64,000 nt of DNA from Pleodorina starrii (Eukaryota; Chlorophyta; Chlorophyceae; Chlamydomonadales; Volvocaceae), in the NCBI GenBank assembly GCA_030267565.1, contig BRXU01000044.1, forward strand, positions 566,001 through 630,000, written 5' to 3'. Position numbers and translations under genes: made by a program. Position 1 is the stretch's first letter. Every line of letters starts with the position of its first letter. A model generated the notes under the pieces. The model did not search any database. It was not told the DNA's origin and saw only the letters and a list, made by a program, of their open reading frames with translations. Positions 10,401 to 19,600 of this stretch are shown in pieces.

Positions 10401-12549
10401 GCGCTACATCGGGCCGTTTCGCATTCTGAAAATGGTTACCCCGGTAGCAGCGAAGCTAGACTTGCCTCCTGAGATGCGCGTACACCCAGTGTTTCACGTT
10501 TCGCTTTTGCGACACTACAAGTCGGACGGCAGAACACCCCCACCGCCAGCCTTCAATCTAGGCGGCGAAGACTATTGGGCGGTTGAGGCCATTGTGGATC
10601 ACAAAGACGTTCCTATCGGTCGCGGCAAGCACCGGCGGGAATACTTTGTCAAATGGCACGGCTTTCCAGCTACGGATAACAGCTGGGAGCCTGAAGCGAA
10701 TCTTCGCGAGTCCGCACCCGTGGAACACGAGCTGGAGGCATATGAAACAACACTCCCAGAGGCGCAGCGCAAGGGAACGCGCCATGCGACCCTCTTGGAC
10801 GAGTACAAAAGCTGCAGGAATGCACCTGCCCAGCCCCAACCCCAAACCCAAAAGCGGCACATTCCCGAACAAGAACAGCCGAACCAACCGCTTCGACGGT
10901 CCAAACGGCTGAAAAGAAGACAAATCCGTACTACGGAGCTCTCGGGACGCTCGCTTCAGAGGGGGGGGAATGTAAGACGGGGATTCCGGACTTAGCGCGA
11001 CGCGCGGGTCCGACCCGTTGGTCACGTAACAACGTGAACCTTCAAAGTAACAGAATCAGACATATTAATAATAAATATTAATACAGTCCAAAGACTAGTG
11101 TGGTGTGTCACTAGTTGGAGGAGTTCTCAGAGAGAACACAGAAGATACTTGATCTGTCGTATCACGATACGGCACGCGGCTTGGCGAGGGCCGTGAAGTA
11201 GAAAAGCTCGTCGGGCTAGGGCATGGTGCCATTGCTTACACACTGCGGTCCAGGTTCAATACCTGGCTAGGCCCATACTTCCGTTTACATCTCACTCGCT
11301 TAAGGTATAAAGATCCACGCTTCCGCACAGGTCTGCCACTCGGCAGCCTAAGATAGAATCTCATTCATTACAGATGGCACATGCGCACGCGTGATGTATC
11401 GGCACCGACCCGGAACGTGGCTCGGTCTTACTCAAATGACATGTTATTGCCCCCAGCCACGTTCGTGGCCCAGTCCCCCTCATTAGGGCCATCAGTAGCA
11501 CTCTGACCCGACCCGCCTTTAGGCCGCCAACGCCCCCGTTCCATCGTCAACTGCCCACGTGCGCAGTATATACTGGAGAACGTGAGGGCGCCGGTGGTCA
11601 TCCTCGCAGGTACCGTGAAGCAACTCTGCAGCGCACACCTCCCTGTCGCGCATGTGTCGGGCCCGCTGCTCCTTCCGCCGAGGCTCGTGGGGTAGAAACA
11701 ACGCGCTGGTCGGTGCAACCAATAGACTAGAACTGGCGTCTACCATGAATGGATGATATCCTGGAGTAAGAGGGGCCGGTTAGATGGCCAAGCGCTGCCA
11801 TAGCCCAGAGGCGGGGGGATCAATCAGTTCGCTTACCGCGCTTTTGCCTCTGTGCTCTGTCCATATGTGGGGCGCACAACGATGGGGCCGCCCGACCATC
11901 GCACAATGCTGGACTGGCGCGGTGGCAATGCTCCCACTGACGGCTGCTACTGCGCCACCAACACGTGCGCCGCTTGCCGTCTCAGGTGACATCGACATTT
12001 TGGCGGCCAAGAGGGACGTAGCCGAGCAGGCCAGGAGGCTCCGGGACGGAGGCTCTCTTCGGCGGGTGGTACACATCCCCGACTATGGTCACATGGGTGA
12101 GTCGATTACGCCAGGCGCCACGCTCGTCCACCCTCGCCCCGCGCATCTTCGGGTCTGTGCATTCCGTTTCACATGGAAACCCGTGCGGCTACCGGTCTGA
12201 ACTGCCCGCGCTGCCGCTCGTCGAGCGCTCCACACGGCCCGGCAATCTGCCGAAGATCTGTGAACCGATTTGATACGTGGGCCATGAGCGTTGAGGGAAG
12301 GGGACATGGGGTGACGCAAGGGCGGGCGGGTGCGGTGCCCTACCGTGACTTCGTTCCCGCGTTCGCTGTCCATGCCCCCACCGACATACTCTTAAGCACC
12401 CTGCTGCCGTAGCCACTCGACCGAACTCGCTGCCAGTAACCTCAAAGTTTATGCCGCCGCCATCACGTGCAGACTTCATCTGGGACACCAGGGCGGCGGA
12501 GAAGGCCTACCCCTTCGTCGTCGAGGCGCTGGCGGAGAGCTTTGCATAG
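4454..12549 (+). CDS. AB-hydrolase triacylglycerol lipase, gastric/acid lipase type, TE in an intron
   Basis: Predicted ester hydrolase of the lysosomal acid/gastric lipase family. Exons read by eye: 4454-5024, 5511-5726, 6027-6124, 6527-6595, 7147-7311, about 7964-8146, 8282-8337, 8607-8667, 9072-9122, 11567-11609, 11986-12096, 12473-12549, giving about 566 residues with consistent phases. An N-terminal hydrophobic run ([10 protein letters not shown], near residue 45) suggests a signal anchor, followed by a Ser/Thr/Ala-rich stretch. The lid/associated region begins [18 protein letters not shown]. The oxyanion region follows (LLIHGI), then NTRGNTFSR, the nucleophile elbow GHSQG (Ser about 325), HWTQ, the acidic residue in GDIDIL and the His in GHMDFIW. 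Exon 4 seems to use a GC donor. A short segment that normally holds a YGxPxPP-like motif was not found between 9122 and 11567; the intron there carries a retroelement. The family is clear; the start of exon 6 and the first Met are less sure. Confidence 0.85.
5189..5227 (+). repeat. GGGAC(A/C) hexamer repeat in lipase intron 1
   Basis: About six copies of GGGACA/GGGACC lie inside the first lipase intron. Microsatellite; no function visible. Confidence 0.7.
9290..9294. repeat. target-site duplication, left copy (GATGG)
   Basis: GATGG directly precedes the TGTAG left terminus of the composite retroelement and matches GATGG at 11373-11377 after its TTACA right terminus. A 5-bp duplication is the size produced by Ty3/gypsy-type integrases. 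Confidence 0.65.
9295..9774 (-). mobile_element. TRIM: miniature LTR retrotransposon with 102-bp LTRs
   Basis: Two identical 102-bp direct repeats, 9295-9396 and 9673-9774, each run TGTAG...TTACA on the plus strand. Read on the minus strand, the right copy is the 5' LTR. One base after it comes TGGTATCGAGACC (about 9659-9671), close to the initiator-Met-tRNA primer-binding site TGGTATCAGAGC used by many plant elements. The internal region is only 276 bp and has no coding potential. The polypurine tract GAGGGGGGGGAA (complement of 9397-9408) precedes the 3' LTR. The LTR-PBS-PPT-LTR layout without genes defines a terminal-repeat retrotransposon in miniature. An extra copy of the purine tract lies outside the 5' LTR at 9775-9786. 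Confidence 0.65.
9788..10023. repeat. perfect 99-bp foldback (inverted repeat, 38-nt loop)
   Basis: 9788-9886 is the exact reverse complement of 9925-10023, separated by 9887-9924. The arms encode the integrase stretch around [10 protein letters not shown]. This structure would snap back as a hairpin in single-stranded cDNA or RNA. Confidence 0.9.
9887..10995 (+). pseudogene. Ty3/gypsy chromovirus integrase C-terminal part with chromodomain
   Basis: The frame opens inside the integrase catalytic core ([12 protein letters not shown], then [10 protein letters not shown] and the ETLRHY region). It continues through the GPY/F-like module ([12 protein letters not shown]) and [11 protein letters not shown], typical of chromovirus integrases, to a chromodomain ([18 protein letters not shown]). 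A basic tail (RRSKRLKRR) follows. The frame runs through the polypurine tract and stops inside the 3' LTR. Everything upstream of the last core motifs is missing, so no active integrase can be made. In intact elements this protein joins cDNA into chromatin, with the chromodomain guiding target choice. Intronic location in the lipase gene. Confidence 0.85.
10971..11372 (+). repeat. gypsy-type 3' LTR (402 bp)
   Basis: Starts TGTAAGACGG directly after a G-rich polypurine tract and ends TTCATTACA, so the ends form TGTAA/TTACA inverted repeats. A TATAAA-like motif (GGTATAAAGA, near 11304) would be an LTR promoter. It is followed by target-duplication copy GATGG. It has no obvious similarity to the 102-bp LTR at the other end of the chimera. 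Confidence 0.65.
11373..11377. repeat. target-site duplication, right copy (GATGG)
   Basis: Matches 9290-9294; see the composite element. Confidence 0.65.
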
Positions 12550-13651
12550 GGAGGAGAGCGCGCGATGTTCATCGGGTGATTAGATGTCCAGACCCGCTCC
12601 CCGCCGGAGAATGATCCGGGTGCATTGCTACGAGGAGCACCTTGCTTGTGCTGAGGGGGACGACACATGCGTGCCCTCGGCCGATGGAGGCTCGCGACAC
12701 GTTTGGGTGGTGCCAGACAGGAGGTTGCGCTTGCGCGCACTGATGCAGTCTTTCTGCCGCCCTGAAATTAGTGGCTGGAAAAGCACGAGCGGCTGCGGGG
12801 TTCGACGACGGTGAGCACGGCGACGGGTTAACGGCGGGGCTGCCGGGCTGAATGCGCAAGGGTTACAGCAGCTGGGGCCAGTGTCGTTGATGGAGGCGGA
12901 CTTCTGCAATGGCATGCGGTTCAGAGGTTGCACGGAGTGTGCATTGAACGCTGCATTGGACAACCTGGATATTGACCAGCAGGCGGGCGCGCGGGCGGGC
13001 GCGGTGCTCTATCTCGTTCGCTTCGGTCAGCCCGTCTATCCGGCCTTCCTATCGGCCGATTGACATTTGTGCAGCTGAAAATCGTTCACAACTTCGTACC
13101 GATACCCAGCGCTCGTGCGTTTTTGTGTGTCCGGGCCGCTGACCTGACCAGTGCTGACTAGTGCGCCAGGGAGCCGCACAGGCGTAACCAGGAGTGATCG
13201 GGCGGACGAGTCAGACTGGTTCAATTCTGTAGATAGGGTCCTACTCGCGTGCTCTCCCCGCTAGATAAAAACATGGTGACGTTCGCTGAAGCTACCGCCC
13301 TCTATCGCGACCCTTGGGACCTATCCAAAGCAGAGCTTAACTAGCGCACGTCAACCAGAAACTGCATGGATTCCATGCAAAAAGCTCCTGGCAGGATCCT
13401 TTGCGCTAATCGTGGACCGGCATGCCTTCGAAGCGTCAACTGAAAACGACTGTACGATCTTCTAAACTTCCTCGTTCCGAAATGTCAGGCAGCAAGACGC
13501 AGACAGCAAGTCCATAGTAATCTGCTACAGAAACAGTCAAGGGTTCATCCGTTTTATGGAAATTTGTGATAGGTAGCTCCGGGGTGTCCGCACCTAGCCA
13601 AAAAGCCGACCCCGGACGCTTCCGGGTAGTCGGCAGGTTATATAATTAAAG
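12550..13651. other. intergenic region between lipase and pyruvate kinase
   Basis: No credible coding exon. It should hold the lipase 3' UTR and the pyruvate kinase promoter and 5' UTR. I did not find a TGTAA polyadenylation signal (the usual volvocine motif) close to the lipase stop. The only clear structure is the hairpin at 13605-13634. An AT-rich TTATATAATTAAA sits right before the ATG, too close to be its TATA box. Confidence 0.5.
13605..13634 (+). promoter_or_regulatory. 12-bp hairpin just upstream of the pyruvate kinase ATG
   Basis: GCCGAC (13605-13610) pairs with GTCGGC (13629-13634), and CCCGGA (13611-13616) with TCCGGG (13621-13626). There is a 4-nt loop and a 2-nt bulge. If transcribed, it lies 18 nt before the start codon at 13652. 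Its role is unknown; translational control is a guess. Confidence 0.4.
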
Positions 13652-16600
13652 ATGGGATGCGGGAGCTCAATTAACGCATCTCCTTCACAGGTAAGATGGG
13701 CGGCTCACGGGCACAATCTTGCCCAGTCGTTGCGAAAACACTGATCTGTGTAGTCCTTATGTTATTTTAACGAGACAGGCCTGAATCCTCATGGTGTTGT
13801 ATGTAACTTGGTGCGCAGACTGCGCTCCCCGTGAAGGATGGGTCGAAACAAGGGAGTGGGAAGAGCCCATCTGTGGACGTGACACCGCGACAACGGAACT
13901 CGAACGATACTAAGGAGAACTCGGTGCCCAAAGAAGAGGTCAAAGCTCCTCCGCCACCGATTTCACCCATTTCGCCTTCGAAGTCTGGGCGTTCATATGC
14001 CTTCGATGACCGATCATCCAGGTTGGTCGTGCAAAGATCACCTTTAGTGGGGGACTGCAAAATTCATGGAGGATTGCACGTCTGAAGCCGAAATGTGGTC
14101 ACACGTCTCCGTGAAGTGCGCACGCTTGTCACGAGGCCCCTGCTTGTTGCAATTTCCTTTCAACGGAAACTGATTATCCTGTACTTCATGTGTCGACGCG
14201 TCGCAAGCAACCTGAATTTCAACTGTCTTGCAGGAAGTCGCCGGCCCGTCTCCAAAAGACGTCCTCCATATATCCACAAGCATGGTCGGTGGAGGAGCAG
14301 ACCATTAATGGTGAGATACCTAGTATGTGCCTGCTCTATGCATGGCATCTCGCCTGGGGGTGAGCGGGGCGCGGGTGTCGGGGTGACACACGGCCCAACG
14401 GGTTTCACCAGCTCTTAAACATTTCGCTGCCAGCAGCACAGGGGATCGATGTAGTGGGCTGCTTGTTCCACGGCACATACAAATGTTGTCATTGCTAGTG
14501 CTGAGAAGTCGTGTGGTATCTCGAGGCGACTGACGAGAGGCGGGCTCACTGTATTGCCACCCTCGTGCGACGCGTATTCGGGCGTCTGCCCGCCCAGATA
14601 GTGCTGTAGGCTCGGCACATGAATGTGGCCGAGGGGCCCATAACTGTGCCGGTTTGGGCACCCGTTTGGGGCTTTGACCCTGAACCCTCATCTGCTCTGG
14701 CCACCTGTTTAGGATGCGGAATTTACAAGGGGGACCGGTTTTCACACCGGTCGCTAGCCGTACAGGCTAGACAGACTGTTCATCCTACCCCAGGGGCACT
14801 CACAAAGGGGCGCCAAAAGCAAAGCCACTAAGGCTCACCAGCACCAAGCCTGCACGACGCACGAAGCGTGAAAGAGTCAGAAACAAGGAGCGCCGACCAA
14901 GCCCGTAATATAGGACATCATTACTGTACGGCAGAGCGTATAAGCATTTGACGCATCCCCGCATTTACATTGGGCCTGAGGAAATGAAAATGATGCGAAA
15001 TTCAAATGGCTTGACATTACAATTTTCGGATCTCCGATTGCCGGGCGCATGCGTACGATAAGAATGATCCCGTCTGTTTTGCTGTTCCGATCACTGTGCA
15101 ACACCTTTTTTTCTTTCCTTATTTTTCTATCTCTTATTACTCCTCTCATCTTTCTTTCTTTCTCTATGTGATTGATCTCGTGAATGGTCGATATTGGAGA
15201 CGAAATGCGTGATCCCGTTGGTTCATCAGCCGTTCCAATCACTATGCAACACCCACACAGTATTTGAGGGGAGTGATGTTACAGATGTTCATAATGGTCG
15301 ACATGTGAGATGATACTCCTAATGTGCAATGATAGTTCGGCAAGTACAGAAGTGTCCGCAAGTTGACAACAGCCCTGCTAATGCATCAATGATTTCCCTG
15401 AGTGGCAATAGCAGAGCCATCCGCAGGCACTAAGCAATACCGTCCCAACGACTGCTCCTTTCATAAATACGCCTGGAACGTTGCACCACTGCTATGCGGA
15501 CGGCCAGGGTTCTTCTCAGCCCCCTCCTTCCCGCAGCCCCAGTCCCGCCCCCTCCTTCTCGCAGCCCCTCTCCCCCAGCCTGGCCCAACGCCTCTGACAA
15601 ACGGAAACGGATTCATGCATATGATGCATTGCAAGACATCGAACCAAATCTGCTGTCATAGTACTGTAACAAACTAATGCATTGATGCATGAACCTCCAC
15701 ATTACGGGCTCCAAGGGCTAAGTTCAATGCCACCGCCCTAAACATGGTTACATGACCTGCATGTATTTCCTTTGCTGATGCATACTGCGCTATCTCGTAT
15801 GGCGGTCTTTTGGTATGTGCCCCATGTCTGCTTGCCTGTAGCCGTCAAAACTAAGCTCCAGCGGGAGTGGGCACCCGAGTACGAACCGGAGGAGATCATT
15901 CCGCCGCAGGAGACTCCTGATGTGCACTCAGAGCGCGCGACAAACGTTACGCTGGCCATGATCCTAAAAGACCAGGAGGAGTTAGCCCGCAAAACAAAGA
16001 TCATCTGCACGGCAGGACCGGCGTGCTGGTCGGAGGAGGGCCTCTCGAAGCTGCTCGATGCAGGCTGCAATGTGCTGCGTTTCAACTTCAGCCACGGCGA
16101 CCACGAGGGGCACTATGCGGTGCTGGAGCGCTTCCGCAAGGTGAGTGTCGCGTCCATGGCCAGCGAACTGGTCGCCCTGGGCGGAAATGTGTTGGGGTAC
16201 AGGGCTGTGCCAATGCGGCCTAAGCCCTTTTTAAGGTGGAATAACAGGTTCGCATTAGGGCGGGTGAAAGTGCTGTCCTCGCGAATGCGGGCCAAGACAA
16301 AACACGTATGGCCTACTGGGGTTTTCGCTTTCAAGGTACACGCATGGTTTGGGCTCCAGTGTGGGTTGGGATGCGCCTGTGGGGCGCTCCCTCCCCCTTG
16401 CGCCAATGGCTGTTGTGATACCAATTTACGAAAACGACGTTAGGCCACGGCAGATGCAGTTAAAAGGAAAAGGTGACCAGGGCTCCACCCGATTGAATTT
16501 GCGTTGTATGTCCGCCGTGCGAACAGGTTTGCGCAGAGAAGGGCAGCTATGCCGCCTGCCTGCTTGACACCAAGGGCCCCGAGATCCGCACCGCCATGCT

Positions 16601-19600
16601 GCGCGGTGGCAAGGACATCGAGCTGGAGGCGGGGCAGAGCATTCTGGTGGAGGCGGTGGGCGCCGCGTACACCAGCTGGGAGGGATACAAGGACCCTGAA
16701 ACTGGCGAGACCAAGATTGGCCTCTCCTACGACAAGCTGTGCGCCAGCGTCAAGGAGGGCAGCAAAATCCTGCTCGCGGACGGCAGCATCACCATCCGCG
16801 TGGATGAGATAATCTCCGCGCGAATTCTGCGCGGCACCGTGCTCAACAGCAAGAAGCTGGGTCAGCGCAAGAACTGCAACCTGCCGGGCGTCAAGGTGGA
16901 GATCCCGGTGCTGACTGAGAAGGACGTGGACGACTTGCAGAACTTCGCCGCTAAGCACAAGATGGACTTCGTGGCGGCGTCATTCGTGCAGAGCGCCGCG
17001 GACGTGCGCTACATTCGCCGCACGCTGGACGCAGCGCCCGGAGGCCAGCAGGTCCGGATCATCTCAAAAATCGAAAATCTGGAAGGGTTGAACAATTACG
17101 ACGAGATCCTGCGCGAGAGCGACGGTATCATGGTGGCGCGCGGGGACCTGGGCATGGAGATTCCGTCTGAAAAGGTGCGCAAAACACGGGTAAAGGTCGT
17201 ATGAGAACAAGCTCGTGCGGCTGGGAAGGGCAGCAAGAAGGCATCCAAACGCTCGCTGGCGCCGTTTTCGTGCGTTAGCTGCGCGACTTCGACGGGTAGA
17301 TGTCCCTTCTGGTCACAGCGTCCGCGCGACGTTCGCATACCATGCGCCGCGGTACAGCGTCTTGTAAGTGCGGAAGCGGATGCACGGACCAGCTCTTCCA
17401 CGGGGTTTGCCACGCGGCGCAATCTCTTCAGTGGCACCCGTCGGCGGCCCACCTGTCCCCACCGAACAGGTTCCTGTCGCCCAGAAGATGATGATTACAA
17501 AGGCCAACATCGCCGGCAAGTTCGTCATCTGCGCAACTCAGATGCTGGAGTCCATGATCAGCAACCCCCGTCCGACCCGCGCGGAAATGACGGATGTGGC
17601 CAACGCCGTCTACGACGGCGTGGACTGCGTCATGCTGTCGGGTGAGCTGACCGCGTAGTGTTGCAGGAGCCTTCCGTGCCGCCATTTAGCCATCTGTTCC
17701 CGTGTTCTCCGGGTGCCGTGGCACATCACACATGGGACATGGCCCCGTTCCTTTCACCATTGCTCTTCACAGGCGAGAGCGCGAATGGCGACTTCCCGGA
17801 CACAGCGGTGCGAACCATGGCGGCCATCGTCGCGAACGCAGAGGTTGGCGTGGACTACTACTCGCAGTACAGCTTCATCAGGTCTGTACCCTCTAGTCCC
17901 CAGCGACCGTGGTCTTCGGTCAGATGTAACCAATGGGATTACTTACCGGGTTTATTTTAGTTCTCGTCGTGCATAATTGCGGCTGGCTTGCCTGGTACTG
18001 CCAGCGCTCATGAGAGCGCGCTGTCGCGTGAGATGTGGTCGCCAGAATCGTCAGGGTTTGGGCTGATGAGCGCGCCTGGTGGATGGCTCTGCCCTGCCCT
18101 GCTGAACAGGTATTGGGCCACCAAGGGCAACGAACGGGCCATGGAGCCGGACGAGTGCATGCTGTCCTCGGCCGCGTCCATGGCTGTTGGCTTCAGTGAG
18201 GATACGACGCCGGAGGTGCGAGCGATTGTGCGGGGGCGAAGACAACATCCGTTGCGGCACTTTGGGATAAGATGGCTTATCCACCTATCCTTCGCACAGC
18301 CACGTGTCATGGCCTGGTTTTGAGCGCAGCCCATGCCATCTCGCAGGCCTTCAAGCGCGCCTCGCGCGTCTCCGCCGTGACGCTCATCGTTGTGATCACT
18401 GAATCCGGTCGCGCCGCCAACCTGGTCTCGAAGTACCGCCCGCCTTGCTTGGTGATCGTGGCCAGCGCCAACGCACAGGTGCGTACCACGCGGATTGCGT
18501 TAGGACGGGCACACAGAGGAGCACATTGTTCGCTTGCTTTGCTTGACGGGGCTCTGCGGTCCCTGTCGTATTAGATGGGCGCCGCGGAAGATCGGGTGCC
18601 ATTCCTTCCATATTCTGCGGGCCAAAGCCTACAGAGCGCACACCTCCCTTGGGACCCGAATCCTGTGGGGTCTGGCGCAGAACGGGACCCGACTCGCCGA
18701 TGGCCTTTTGGGCATTGCGGTGCACTGTATCGGGGCAACAGTTCGCCTGCGGTGCGCCGAGGTCAGGGCCTCGTTGACGCGCGTGCAGCTGTTTCCGTCC
18801 GTACCTAGCGTTCGCCATTGAGACTTGATACATTGAAAGGGACTCCAATGGTTTATGCGTTTTGACCCGGTCGCAGGTGCTGCGGCAGGCCAGCGTCAGC
18901 TTCAGCCAGGTGCCGCTGCGGCTGGACAGCCTGGACATCGAGTCGGAGGACCTGGCGGAGCGAGCCTTGGCAAAGGTCCGCAGCTTGGGCCTGATGTCTC
19001 CCACCACGCACGACGTCCGCATGATCGTCACGCGCGGGCGGCATACCGGCAGCGCGGACTCGGACCCCATTGTGACGGTCGTCAAGCCGGGTGGCAGCGG
19101 CCTGAAGCGACGCAACTGGAGCACCGGCAACACGCTGTACACGCCGTCGGGGGTGCCCATCCAGCGGCCCGGCGTGCGGAGCCTGCGCAGCACGCGCACC
19201 AACCTGTCGCTTATCACGGCGCCCGTGAAGCAGGGCCGCGCCACCAAGGTGGTGTGCACAATGGGCCCGGCCTGCTGGTCGGAGGAGACTATGGGCAAGC
19301 TGCTGGATGCGGGCATGGACATCATCCGCCTGAACTTCAGCCACGGCGACCACAAGGGACACTACGAGGTGCTGGAGCGCTTCCGCAAGGTGCGTGTGCA
19401 TGCAGCAGAGCGGAGGCGGTGGTGGCGCAGAGGAGTAGGAGCGGTGCTGGGGGTTGCGAAGGGTTCAATGTCACTTAGGGCTATGGTAAGGTAAATACTA
19501 AGCTCCGCGCACAGCTAGCCTCGTCGGATCATTTGGCGGCTGCTCATGATGTGCCCCGCATTTCAGGCACAACCCAGTAGGGAAACCTATCACGAACACA

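Larger units (their letters stand above)
9295..11372. mobile_element. chimeric LTR retroelement (TRIM + foldback + gypsy 3' part)
   Basis: This 2078-bp block sits in a lipase intron between two GATGG copies. From left to right it holds a minus-oriented TRIM (9295-9774), a purine-tract complement (9775-9786), a 99-bp inverted copy of a gypsy integrase segment (9788-9886), a 38-nt spacer, sense-strand integrase and chromodomain coding sequence ending near 10995, a G-rich polypurine tract at about 10958-10970, and a terminal repeat from TGTAAGACGG (10971) to TTCATTACA (11372). Both outer ends obey the TG...CA rule. The single target duplication implies that the whole chimera integrated as one molecule. 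The 5' part of the gypsy element (gag, protease, RT, RNase H) is absent, so the copy is non-autonomous. Confidence 0.7.

Noticed and set aside
11211..11275. tRNA-like segment with CCAGGTTCAATACCTGG
   Set aside because: The T-arm is convincing, but the acceptor stem pairs poorly and no proper anticodon arm can be drawn; it lies inside the LTR.
13636..13650. TTATATAATTAAA as a TATA box for the kinase gene
   Set aside because: A start 25-30 nt downstream would fall after the only ATG, so it cannot serve this start codon unless exon 1 is wrong.
14877..15242. 121-codon minus-strand frame in kinase intron 3
   Set aside because: Lys/Arg-rich reading of the complement of a pyrimidine tract; no family motif.
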